Shown in pieces: positions 18,265 to 26,559 of a stretch of DNA of 59,148 bases. This DNA comes from SIG78 sp045635745. GTDB lineage: Bacteria > Verrucomicrobiota > Lentisphaeria > Victivallales > Victivallaceae. The position numbers and the translations under genes were made by a program. Positions within the stretch are counted from its first letter, which is position 1. Every line of letters begins with the position of its first letter. The stretch spans positions 1-59,148 of the forward strand of contig JAZTWG010000024.1 in the NCBI GenBank assembly GCA_045635745.1, read 5' to 3'. Below the pieces are notes generated by a model. That model saw only the letters and a list, made by a program, of their open reading frames with translations, had not been told where the DNA came from and did not search any database.

Positions 18265-19293
18265 ATGTTGTTTTCTGTAATCATACCGGTTTATAAAGTT
18301 GAAAAATATATTTTTCAAGCTTTGGAAAGCTTGCGTACTCAATCCTTTACTGATTGGGAAGCGATCATTGTTGATGACGGTTCTCCTGATTCAAGTGCAG
18401 AAATTTGCAGAGAATTTTGCAATAAAGATTCTCGTTTTAAGCTTGTTCATCAGGAAAATGCTGGATTGAGCGCCGCGCGCAATACCGGCATGAAATATGC
18501 CCAAGGAGAGTATATATACTTTTTTGACAGCGATGATTATCTTAAACCTGAATTTTTAGCAGAATATGCAAAACAAATAAAAATATCTGCGCCTGACATT
18601 GTTTCATCCGGAAGTTATATTCAAGCATTGGAAGAAGATAATGGCAATATTATAGAAAAGATCTTCTCTTACAATGATGTACCGGCTTCTACATTGACCG
18701 GAGCTCAAGCATACTCATATATTATTGATCGCGATCGGCTTGTTTTTGCCGAGCCAGTATGGTTACGCTGCTATAAGCGCAGCTTTCTGGAAAAATATCA
18801 ACTCTTTTTTGCTCATGGACGTTTGCACGAAGATTCGCAATGGACTCCTCGGGTATTCTATTTTGCAAATTCAGTAGCGTTTATTTCATATGCCGGATAT
18901 TGTTACCGACAACGGCAAACTTCAATTATGACTTCATTGGGAACCAAAAATGCAGAACATATGATTCAAAACATTATTGATCTTTGCGATTTTTTCTCTT
19001 ATCATACTAATAATGCTCTTATAGGTAAAAAACCTTTTTTGTATCATTTGATTGCCAAATTCAATATGTGGATATTTTTTGATAAGTATAATTCTGCAAT
19101 GCGGAAAACTGCTCGTAAGCTGATCATTCAAAACAAACTGGCAAAGCGTATCCGCGCGCTTCCGATGTATAAATATGCCACATGGAGCATGAAAATACGG
19201 TTATTCGTTGGCGAAATGGTTTGTTATCTGCCTTTTTTGCGATGGCCGATAAAGTTTGCAGCCTCTATTGCAATAAATTGCGCAAAAAAATAA
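18265..19293 (+). CDS. family 2 glycosyltransferase
   Basis: A 342-residue GT2 enzyme with VIIPVYKVEKYIFQAL, IIVDDGSPDSSAEIC, GLSAARNTGM and the YFFDSDDYLKPEF aspartate motif (about residues 84-96). C-terminal part (about 270-342) is basic and hydrophobic. It is the last gene of the surface-glycan cluster; a 483-nt non-coding gap follows. It resembles the GT2 at 9624 in layout, so the two may be paralogues. Confidence 0.88.
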   Translation: MLFSVIIPVYKVEKYIFQALESLRTQSFTDWEAIIVDDGSPDSSAEICREFCNKDSRFKLVHQENAGLSAARNTGMKYAQGEYIYFFDSDDYLKPEFLAEYAKQIKISAPDIVSSGSYIQALEEDNGNIIEKIFSYNDVPASTLTGAQAYSYIIDRDRLVFAEPVWLRCYKRSFLEKYQLFFAHGRLHEDSQWTPRVFYFANSVAFISYAGYCYRQRQTSIMTSLGTKNAEHMIQNIIDLCDFFSYHTNNALIGKKPFLYHLIAKFNMWIFFDKYNSAMRKTARKLIIQNKLAKRIRALPMYKYATWSMKIRLFVGEMVCYLPFLRWPIKFAASIAINCAKK

Positions 19294-19496
19294 TCATCCC
19301 CAACATGGGATATGGTTATTTCTCACCTCAAATTAAGCATTTTATTAATTTTATTCAATAACTCCCCCGCTTAACTTAGGGTAATATTGGAATTAATTAA
19401 TAATTTTATTAATTTTTTTATTTATCTTTAAACACCAAATATCTCTGTCATTGCGTCGATGATCCTGATTTTTCTACACAATTTGCCCTGCAAGAG

Positions 19497-19646
19497 TTAA
19501 GCAAACGCTACCTTGTGATTGAGGTGTCCTGGTGCGTGCAAATCCCTATAAATCGGTACAGGCAGGTTATAACTCATTTCCCGCATAGCATATATTCCAG
19601 ACCAATGGAAATAATCGGCAAGGAACTGATATAATCGACGGAATTT
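19497..19646 (-). pseudogene. 49-codon coding remnant, possibly a Piwi-like C terminus
   Basis: This short open stretch between stops on the minus strand has no good start but reads like a real protein tail: LADYFHWSGIYAM, then LPVPIYRDLH and a final NHKVAFA followed by a stop. The order (aromatic-W-S-G, then P-x-P-I-x-Y, then a terminal K-x-A) recalls the C-terminal end of Piwi/Argonaute domains, but the match is short and made by eye. The rest of the 483-nt gap (19294-19776) is AT-rich and holds only the promoter region of the GH2 gene. Could be chance. Confidence 0.25.
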
Positions 19647-19658
19647 TTACAAAATAAC

Positions 19659-19689
19659 AAAAAAATCCTTATAATAACAAAAAAATCAG
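19659..19689 (+). promoter_or_regulatory. candidate AraC operator upstream of the GH2 gene
   Basis: Direct repeat ATAACAAAAAAATC at 19654-19667 and 19674-19687, exactly 20 bp apart (two helix turns). The downstream half, TAATAACAAAAAAATC, resembles sequences upstream of the FAD oxidoreductase (23808-23834) and the amidohydrolase (24785-24816). Direct repeats about two helix turns apart are usual binding sites of AraC-family activators. No consensus -35 was found here, as expected for activator-dependent transcription. Confidence 0.5.
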
Positions 19690-19776
19690 TTTAAATAGTT
19701 TTATGATTTGCGCTTTCAGTGCTAAATTATACAGTAAAAAAATTAAAGGAACTCTTTTAAAGGAAGGTTATTTTTT

Positions 19777-22263
19777 ATGCAGATGTTTTTGGATGGCAGT
19801 GACTGGAAAGTACAGTATTTTGTATCACAGCACGAAGTAAATACCCGCAATACCCCCCATATAAAAAATATGTTCATGGATACAGCGCGCTCTTCGCGTT
19901 TTATTCTTGAAAGCGAAGATCCGCAAGGTTATCTCTCCGCCACCATTCCCGGCTGCGACCGATCCATTCTGTTGGAAAATGGCGAAATCAACGACCCCTA
20001 TTATGGCAGAAATGCGGACCGCAGCCGCTGGCCCGAGCAATACGAATGGGCGTACCGCAAAGAGTTTACGCTGCCCGAAGAGTGGAAAAAGTGCCGGACC
20101 ATCACGCTGAAACTCCACAGCGCCGGCTACAAGGCCGTGGCTTTTCTCAACAATGAATATCTGGGCGAAAGAACCGGTATGTTTGCGGCGTGGGAATACG
20201 ATGTATCGCGGGAAATCAAGCGGGATGGCAAAAATGTTTTGAGTTTGATTTTTGAACCTGCACCGCAAGCTTCCCCCAACCACAAACATTATGCTCCGGC
20301 AGAGTTTGCAAGTTATCACTTCTGCCAGATGAGTTTCGGCTGGGACTGGGCGCGAACCTTGGTCCCCACCGGGATTTTTGACCATGTGGAGCTGCGGGGT
20401 GCCGAACTTGCCCGGGTGCGGGATTGCGGATTTTTCACCCAAGGCAAATCGGTCAAACTGGCTTTGGAACTGGGTACTCTCGAAGATTGCACCCAGGAGT
20501 TGACCTGCTCACTGGAACCTTTGAACTTTTCCGGTAAATCCCTGACCGTTAAACGCTCCGTGGCACTGACTGCGGGTAAAGTCAACACTCTGGATTGGGA
20601 ATTTGATTTTCCCGAAGCCGAACTCTGGTATCCCAACGGCTGCGGCGAGCAGAAACTTTATACGCTTACATTGACCATGCCGGGAGATAAATTCACCAAA
20701 CAGGTGGGGTTCCGTGATCTTGAAATGCTCCGCAATCCGGATTCCTGCGAGGACACCTACCCGCTCACATTCTCCATCAATGGCAAAAAAATCTTTGCCC
20801 GGGGGATTAACTGGGTTCCGGCAGATATGATCTTTTCCCGTTTGGATGCGGCGCTTTATGAGCGTGAAGTACGCCTTGCCAAAGAAGCCGGCTTCAATCT
20901 GTTCCGTATCTGGGGCGGCGGTCTGATCGAAAAAGATGAGTTTTACGCCGCTTGCGACCGCCACGGTATGCTGGTGTGGCAGGAATTCCCCCATGCCTGC
21001 AGTCAGTACCCGGATAATCCGCGTTATATTGCCGAAAAGGCAGTCGAGGGCGAAGCAGTGGTTCGCAAACTCCGCAACCATGTATCAATGGCAATGTACT
21101 GCGGCGGCAACGAAGTGCTGTATTACGGCGAAATACCGTTTCACCCCCTCTACAAAAATTATGAGGCACTGGTCAACAAGCTGGCTCCCGGTATGCCTTT
21201 CCACATTTCGTCGCCGGATCAGTCCCGCCCCGGCGAGCGTGATCACGGTCCATGGCAATATATGGGGCACAAATTCTGGAACACCCACAAGCGTTTGCTG
21301 GCAAGCGAACTGGGTTGTCCGGGTTGGGCGGAGCTGGAGTCCATTGAAAAGTTCATTCCAGCTAATGACCCGTGTCCCAACGGTCAGAGCTGGCAATTTC
21401 ACTTTTCCAACTGCAAACCCATGGATAAAATCCTGGCATCTTTCAAGCCGGAACGCTCCAGCCGACGTCGGATGTGCGATCTGAATATGTATGTGCAAGC
21501 CGACCAGCTGGAGTATGCCATGAGCCACTACCGCTCGCTTTATCCGACTTCATCCGGCTGTTACATTTGGCAGTACAATGAGTCGTGGCCCACAAATTCT
21601 TACAGCATAATCGACTTTTACAGCCGTCCGAAAATGGCTTATTACCACTTGAGCCACAGCAACTCTCCTGTAATGGCGTTTTTGGAAGATGACGGCTGGA
21701 ACGTGGAAAACAATAAATACTCCGGCAAACTTTTTGTGGTCAGCGACAACGCTGCCATAGAAAACGCCAAACTGGTTTTCCAGGCTTTGGATATAAAAGG
21801 CAAAGTTATTTATCAGCAGGAATTTGCCCAAACTTACAAACAGGGTGTAACCCCTGCTGGCAGCGTTGAATTTAATATTGAAGGTGCGTTGGAAAACAAC
21901 ATCATTATCCTGAAATACTGTATTGCCAATGAAGAAAACAATATCATCTGGGAACATGAACGCATTTACGGCACCCCTGATTTCGATCAAATCTGGAATG
22001 CGCCCCAAACCAGCTTGCAGTATACAAGCGAAGTTTGCGATTGCCCCAACGGCGAAAAACTTTTGACTGTAACGGTGGAAAACAAGGGCGTCAATGCGGC
22101 TTTGTTCGTCCGCGCCGATTTGCCGGAAAACGAGCTTTACAGCGTCTATTGGCAGGATAACTACCGCCTGATCGAACCGGGCAAAAAGCGTATATTCCAA
22201 GCAAAACTCACCGCAGGTACAGTTCCCGGCAAGATAACACTGCGGGGTTGGAACACGCTGTAA
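19777..22263 (+). CDS. GH2 glycosidase, beta-mannosidase-like
   Basis: An 828-residue family 2 glycoside hydrolase: N-terminal sugar-binding jelly-roll (about 1-200), immunoglobulin-like domain (about 200-310), catalytic barrel (about 315-640) and C-terminal beta domains. The acid/base is the glutamate of CGGNEVLYYGE (residue 446) and the nucleophile is probably that of ASELGCPGW (E511); FRIWGGGLIEKDEFY is typical of beta-mannosidase-like members. No signal peptide, so a cytoplasmic exo-enzyme on imported oligosaccharides is likely. A paralogue of the same layout opens the operon at 58040. Preceded by a candidate AraC operator and an AAAGGAAGG ribosome site. Confidence 0.92.
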   Translation: MQMFLDGSDWKVQYFVSQHEVNTRNTPHIKNMFMDTARSSRFILESEDPQGYLSATIPGCDRSILLENGEINDPYYGRNADRSRWPEQYEWAYRKEFTLPEEWKKCRTITLKLHSAGYKAVAFLNNEYLGERTGMFAAWEYDVSREIKRDGKNVLSLIFEPAPQASPNHKHYAPAEFASYHFCQMSFGWDWARTLVPTGIFDHVELRGAELARVRDCGFFTQGKSVKLALELGTLEDCTQELTCSLEPLNFSGKSLTVKRSVALTAGKVNTLDWEFDFPEAELWYPNGCGEQKLYTLTLTMPGDKFTKQVGFRDLEMLRNPDSCEDTYPLTFSINGKKIFARGINWVPADMIFSRLDAALYEREVRLAKEAGFNLFRIWGGGLIEKDEFYAACDRHGMLVWQEFPHACSQYPDNPRYIAEKAVEGEAVVRKLRNHVSMAMYCGGNEVLYYGEIPFHPLYKNYEALVNKLAPGMPFHISSPDQSRPGERDHGPWQYMGHKFWNTHKRLLASELGCPGWAELESIEKFIPANDPCPNGQSWQFHFSNCKPMDKILASFKPERSSRRRMCDLNMYVQADQLEYAMSHYRSLYPTSSGCYIWQYNESWPTNSYSIIDFYSRPKMAYYHLSHSNSPVMAFLEDDGWNVENNKYSGKLFVVSDNAAIENAKLVFQALDIKGKVIYQQEFAQTYKQGVTPAGSVEFNIEGALENNIIILKYCIANEENNIIWEHERIYGTPDFDQIWNAPQTSLQYTSEVCDCPNGEKLLTVTVENKGVNAALFVRADLPENELYSVYWQDNYRLIEPGKKRIFQAKLTAGTVPGKITLRGWNTL

Positions 22264-22284
22264 AAAGCATCGGCCACTGGGCAG

Positions 22285-22370
22285 CTGGCGGCAGTCGGAC
22301 TGTAAAAGTCCGGCAGTTGCCGCCAGACTTCCGGCAACAGCCGGAGAACGTTCGTTAACGTTTTCCGGCT
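22285..22370. terminator. two strong consecutive hairpins between convergent genes
   Basis: First hairpin: CTGGCGGCA (22285-22293) pairs with TGCCGCCAG (22318-22326), with further pairing inside. Second: a 14-bp arm at 22339-22352 pairs with 22357-22370 with one mismatch and a CGTT loop. They separate the stop codons of the GH2 gene (plus) and the FAD oxidoreductase gene (minus), so a two-way terminator is the likely role, although no perfect T run follows. Confidence 0.6.
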
Positions 22371-22398
22371 TACTCTTTAATCGGCTTTTTGCTGTTTT

Positions 22399-23718
22399 TT
22401 AATATGGGTAATCCATTATTACGTTGTCGGCAAGCAGTTTTTGCTGAAGTTCTTTTATATCTGCCTTTGCCAGCGGTGTACTCATGGCTGCAGCGGTGCC
22501 TGCGGCTTGCCCCATTGCCAGCACAGCCGGCATTACCCGCAATGATCCCAGCATAGCTTGTTCAGCAGATACACACCTGCCGGCTACGGCCAGATTGTCG
22601 ATATCTTGCGGCAGCATGATCGAGAATGGTATACCGTAACACTTTTCCATCGAGTTTTTTACCAATCGCTCATAAAGATCATCTGCCAGCGAAGCTGCCT
22701 GTTCAGAAGCATCCAAAGCGTGCACATCTACCATGTAATCGTAAATGGCTATATCGTCAGCGTGACGTTTGCCTTGCCAGTAGGCTTGCTCCGGCAAAGT
22801 TGTTCTGCCGATAATGCGGCGGCTTTCCCGGATATCCGGCAAAGCGGGAGTGCAGACCAATACAGCATTTTCCATACCCGGCAGATTATTTTTCAAACAT
22901 TCCACAAATTTACGGGTGTATTTTCTGCCGTCACTCAGAAGTTTGCTCAACTTGCCGGTGTCGCAGCAGCCGAGATTATAAAAATGGCCGAAATTGATCC
23001 GCAATATTCCGCTGTCGATATCCAGATTGGCACCTGCGATATGGTATTCAAAATCATCCTGATTTTCCAACAAACCTTGAGCGATATATTCCGCCACACA
23101 TTTCCGCAGAAAAAGGGTCATGCTGAAATTGCCGTCAACAATTTTGCCTGCTACCGGTATTTTTTTGGCATCAACCCCGGCAATCACCATACAGCTGGAG
23201 CCCGGCTGAGTGCGTTTTTTGGAGTCGCCGCTCAAAATTGGCACGCCGGCTTTGTAAGCAATAAAGGCATCGCCGGTGGCATCAATAAAATTATCGGCCG
23301 AGAGTTCGTGTATACCGCAGCGGTCCAGTACAGTTATACTTTGCAGAAGGTGGTTTTCTGCTTTCACATCAACAACATTGGTTAAATAGGCAACTTCAAC
23401 TCCGGCAGATTCCAGCATTTCGTCGCAGACAAATTTTACTGCCTCGGCATCCAGAAATGGCCATCCGGCACGGTTACTGCCTTTGATTGCCTGTAAACGC
23501 CGGAGCATTTCAGCAGCAATGCCGCCCACCACCGGCTTATCGAGTCCTTTGTAGGAAAAAGGTGTAAAACTTGGAACCAAACCATTACTGCCCAATCCGC
23601 CGCAAGCGGCACTGCTTTCGATCAATAAAGTTTTTGCCCCATGTCTTCCGGCAGCAACTGCAGCGGCAACGCCCGCCATACCGCCGCCGGCAACTATAAG
23701 CTGATAATGTTCTGACAT
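22399..23718 (-). CDS. FAD-dependent oxidoreductase
   Basis: A 439-residue FAD-dependent oxidoreductase of the FAD_oxidored type. It has the dinucleotide-binding VAGGGMAGVAAAVAAGRHGA at the N terminus, a CGGLGSNG motif, an NFIDATGDAFIA segment and a C-terminal LAVAGRCVSAEQAMLGSLR FAD-contact stretch. There is no signal peptide. Family members oxidise or desaturate sugar-like or polyketide substrates, but the substrate here is not evident. It shares a candidate operator with the GH2 and amidohydrolase genes, so it likely belongs to the same catabolic pathway. The ATG is preceded by ACAGGAGCAAGG. Confidence 0.85.
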   Translation of the reverse strand: MSEHYQLIVAGGGMAGVAAAVAAGRHGAKTLLIESSAACGGLGSNGLVPSFTPFSYKGLDKPVVGGIAAEMLRRLQAIKGSNRAGWPFLDAEAVKFVCDEMLESAGVEVAYLTNVVDVKAENHLLQSITVLDRCGIHELSADNFIDATGDAFIAYKAGVPILSGDSKKRTQPGSSCMVIAGVDAKKIPVAGKIVDGNFSMTLFLRKCVAEYIAQGLLENQDDFEYHIAGANLDIDSGILRINFGHFYNLGCCDTGKLSKLLSDGRKYTRKFVECLKNNLPGMENAVLVCTPALPDIRESRRIIGRTTLPEQAYWQGKRHADDIAIYDYMVDVHALDASEQAASLADDLYERLVKNSMEKCYGIPFSIMLPQDIDNLAVAGRCVSAEQAMLGSLRVMPAVLAMGQAAGTAAAMSTPLAKADIKELQQKLLADNVIMDYPY

Positions 23719-23768
23719 ACCTTGCTCCTGTATTTTATTTTTGTTGTTGTTTGATCTCCCCGGGAACT

Positions 23769-23834
23769 AATATACCACAACAGCAAATCAGCTTCAATAT
23801 CTCTTATCTGCACTTTTTTGCTATTTTAAGAAAA
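23769..23834 (-). promoter_or_regulatory. promoter and candidate AraC operator of the FAD oxidoreductase
   Basis: On the minus strand: TTGAAG (23792-23797), 17-bp spacer, TATATT (23769-23774). Upstream of the -35, at 23808-23834, lies TAAAATAGCAAAAAAGTGC, whose end is exactly 12 nt from the -35. The amidohydrolase promoter has nearly the same element (ATTAGCAAAAAAGTGC) at the same 12-nt distance. Confidence 0.65.
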
Positions 23835-23840
23835 AACTTG

Positions 23841-24704
23841 TTATTTCTTACGCCGTACATCGGCAAAAGTCTTTTCACGGCAATCCGATGGCGGGAAACC
23901 GTGCCGCTTCTGGAACAAACGGGCAAAATAATTGGGATTTTCATAACCTACGCTGCGTGCAACTTCCGACACATTCATTGTGGTATCGCGCAACAGCCGC
24001 TCGGCTTCCCGGAGACGTAAATCGGTCAGATATCCGATAAAAGATTCGCCATTTTCGCGCCGGAAAAGATGAGAAAAATAGCAGCTGCTGACATTGAAAT
24101 GCCGCGCCGCCGCTGCCAGCGTTATGGGTTTGCTGTAGTTGCATTCCACATAGTGTTTAGCCGCCGCGCCCAGCTTGGCGGGATTGCGGACCAATTCGGC
24201 CGGATGCACCATTGTTTTCGGCATGGGAATACAGCTCGTCCCAGCATTGGCCAACTCCCGGCAGATCAGCTGCAATATGGTATTGAGCCGGGACTCATTG
24301 AGCAGCATATCAGGCCCTGCAGCACTCAAATCATTGCGGATACGGCTCAGGAGATAGCGGATCTCCGAACAGGCTTCGGCTGAAAGATTTTTGAATTTTT
24401 CCGGCTTGGCAATGGCAATGAATTCAGAATCATTTTCCAATGTAAAATGTATCAGCTGCAGTTTGAGTTCGCTGCCGGCTTTGAAGACATCGCGGTGTTC
24501 CCAGCCGGATTGCAGTAAAATCACATCGCCGCTGTTCAGCGGAAATATCCGCCCGTCAGCGCCTTCAACAGTCATGCTCCCATTGAGTACATATAAAAGT
24601 TCATGAGGAGAAGAGGCATGGAAATTTTCGCTCCAGAATACTCCGGAGAGCAATACAACCATATTTTCGATTTTACTTTTACATTCAATCACAATTTTCC
24701 CCAT
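23841..24704 (-). CDS. AraC-family transcriptional regulator
   Basis: A 287-residue regulator with an N-terminal cupin-like sensing domain (ELLYVLNGSMTVEG, GDVILLQSGWEH) and two C-terminal helix-turn-helix units (about 185-287; LAAAARHFNVSSCYFSHLFRRE, then VSEVARSVGYENPNYFARLF). It lies between the FAD oxidoreductase gene and the divergent amidohydrolase operon and very likely controls both, and perhaps the GH2 gene, in response to a glycan-derived sugar. Start uncertain: GTG 24722 would coincide with the likely transcription start, ATG 24704 has an AGAAGG directly in front, and a GTG at 24692 is also possible. Confidence 0.9.
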   Translation of the reverse strand: MGKIVIECKSKIENMVVLLSGVFWSENFHASSPHELLYVLNGSMTVEGADGRIFPLNSGDVILLQSGWEHRDVFKAGSELKLQLIHFTLENDSEFIAIAKPEKFKNLSAEACSEIRYLLSRIRNDLSAAGPDMLLNESRLNTILQLICRELANAGTSCIPMPKTMVHPAELVRNPAKLGAAAKHYVECNYSKPITLAAAARHFNVSSCYFSHLFRRENGESFIGYLTDLRLREAERLLRDTTMNVSEVARSVGYENPNYFARLFQKRHGFPPSDCREKTFADVRRKK

Positions 24705-24724
24705 CCTTCTGTTATCCGGCACTT

Positions 24725-24753
24725 AAAATACCACCGTTAAATATATTTGTCAA
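24725..24753 (-). promoter_or_regulatory. sigma-70-type promoter of the AraC gene
   Basis: Minus strand TTGACA (24748-24753), 17-bp spacer, TATTTT (24725-24730). It places the transcription start near 24718, so the reading frame most likely starts after that point. Confidence 0.7.
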
Positions 24754-24784
24754 GCCCGAAAATACGATAAATCAGCACCTTATA

Positions 24785-24857
24785 TAAAAAAAATCTTCAT
24801 ATTAGCAAAAAAGTGCGGCAATTTGCTATTGACAAGAGGTTTTAATATTATTACATT
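24785..24857 (+). promoter_or_regulatory. promoter and candidate AraC operator of the amidohydrolase operon
   Basis: TTGACA (24829-24834), 17-bp spacer, TACATT (24852-24857). Twelve nt before the -35 ends the element ATTAGCAAAAAAGTGC (24801-24816), preceded by AAAAAAATCTTCAT, so the whole 24785-24816 stretch parallels 19659-19689 upstream of the GH2 gene. About 100 nt of leader precede the chosen ATG. Confidence 0.7.
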
Positions 24858-24956
24858 TTCTTCAGAAGTTGTTTTTGAAACATGAATAAATGCAATTTTT
24901 TCCCATGTAATTTAACAGGAAATACAACAAGTATTCCCATATATCAGGATAAGCTA

Positions 24957-26549
24957 ATGCAGTATTTTGATTTGAATTATATTCTGGGCAGAGGGTCTTC
25001 CGGCGAATTCGGTTATGATTCCGTAGAAGATATTCTGCAGCACATGGATTATCTTAACATCGACCGTGCGCTGGTGTTTTCTGCCGAAGCCCGGGATTGG
25101 TCGGGTATCAACGGCAACCGCAATTTGCTGAAAAGTCTGGAACCATTTGCTGACCGGCTGTTGCCGAGTTTTGTTATCACTCCGCGCGATTATTACGAAA
25201 AAGGCACGCTCGAATATTATAATAAACTTGCCGCCGCGGGCACAGTCAAAGCGTTCCGAATCATCCCCGGCAAAGCGGTATCGAATTTGTATGAGTGTGA
25301 ATTTGTGCTGGAGGCGCTTGCCGGATCTTCCATTACAGTGCAGATCGACTCCCGGGAACTTAAAGTGGAGGATTACAGAACGCTTGCTCAATTGGCAAAC
25401 AAGTTCCCAACGATCAACTTTGTGCTGGGGCAGAAGATCTGGTGCAATATGGATTCGGCACTTAATCTGATGAAACGGTGCAAAAATGTTTTGCTGGATA
25501 CTTCATGGCTGCATGTACGCAATACCATTGAGCTGGTTATAGAGCATTTCGGGTTTGAGCGGCTGCTCTTTGCCACCGGGCACAAAAATCAGTATGGAGC
25601 GTCCATTGCGGCATTGAATCATGCTGAAATTTCGCCGGAGATCCGCGAAGCGATTGCCCACGGCAATGCCGAGCGTCTGCTGGGGTTGAAGGCGTTGGAT
25701 AAAAAATTGAGCAATCCGCCTGAAATATTGAAAAGCAAGCCTTTGTGGCAGAAATTTGCCAATGGCGAAAAATTGGCTGAATTGAGCATTGTGGATGCCC
25801 ATGTGCACCAGGCGCCGCCGGCGGCTCTGGGCTACTTGCTGGCGGAAAATGATGTGGAAAAATCCATTCCGGAAATGGTCAGAACTATGGATAAATTTGC
25901 CATATCTCACAGCATGGTAATGGGTTCCCATGCCTTGGGCAGTAAAAATCTGGTTGGCAGCATGGAGCTTGCCGAACAAGCAGGACAATACCGCGACAGA
26001 ATCCATGGCTATATGGTATTCAATCCGCATCAGCATAATGATTTCAGTGAAGAAATATTGGAAAAATGTTTTGCAGACGGATTTTTTGTTGGATTCAAAA
26101 CGCTTTCCGGCTACTGGCGGGTGGCACACAGCGATCCGCGTTATAAAGTGATGTTGGAGTTTGCCGACAAACACAGTCTGCCGATATTGCTCCATACCTG
26201 GAACGATCTGGCAACATTGTGGGATGTTGTGCCGCATTACAAGAATATAAAATTCATTGTTGCTCATTGCGGCGGCGGCGACAGCGGACGCATTGATGCA
26301 GTAAAACTGGCACAGGAATTCAGCAATGTATATCTGGAAACCTGCGGAACATTTACGGCAAGTCTGCCGCTGGCGGATGCAATTGGCACACTTGGCAGTC
26401 ACCGGTTTATTTTCGGCACCGATGCGGCTTTGCACGATATAGCCTATGAAATGGGAGCTTTTTTGAGCATTCCGCTGCCGGATGAAGTGCTGAAGCCGAT
26501 TTTAACCGACTCTTTCCGTAATATTTGCAACATAACACTCTCAATATAA
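24957..26549 (+). CDS. tandem amidohydrolase-like protein (two TIM-barrel halves)
   Basis: A 530-residue protein made of two amidohydrolase-2 type halves. The C-terminal half (about 275-530) keeps the metal ligands: VDAHVHQ (H282, H284), LLHTWND, VAHCGGG and FGTDAA (D489). The N-terminal half (about 1-265) has the same order of strands, ending in LLFATGHKN and AERLLGL, but begins FDLNYILGRG instead of HxH, so it has probably lost catalysis. ATG 24957 with an AGGAT ribosome site is preferred to an upstream ATG at 24882. First gene of an operon with the DegT-type gene 10 nt downstream; the family includes decarboxylases and sugar-lactone hydrolases, and the substrate is unknown. Confidence 0.85.
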   Translation: MQYFDLNYILGRGSSGEFGYDSVEDILQHMDYLNIDRALVFSAEARDWSGINGNRNLLKSLEPFADRLLPSFVITPRDYYEKGTLEYYNKLAAAGTVKAFRIIPGKAVSNLYECEFVLEALAGSSITVQIDSRELKVEDYRTLAQLANKFPTINFVLGQKIWCNMDSALNLMKRCKNVLLDTSWLHVRNTIELVIEHFGFERLLFATGHKNQYGASIAALNHAEISPEIREAIAHGNAERLLGLKALDKKLSNPPEILKSKPLWQKFANGEKLAELSIVDAHVHQAPPAALGYLLAENDVEKSIPEMVRTMDKFAISHSMVMGSHALGSKNLVGSMELAEQAGQYRDRIHGYMVFNPHQHNDFSEEILEKCFADGFFVGFKTLSGYWRVAHSDPRYKVMLEFADKHSLPILLHTWNDLATLWDVVPHYKNIKFIVAHCGGGDSGRIDAVKLAQEFSNVYLETCGTFTASLPLADAIGTLGSHRFIFGTDAALHDIAYEMGAFLSIPLPDEVLKPILTDSFRNICNITLSI

Positions 26550-26559
26550 AGGATCAAAA

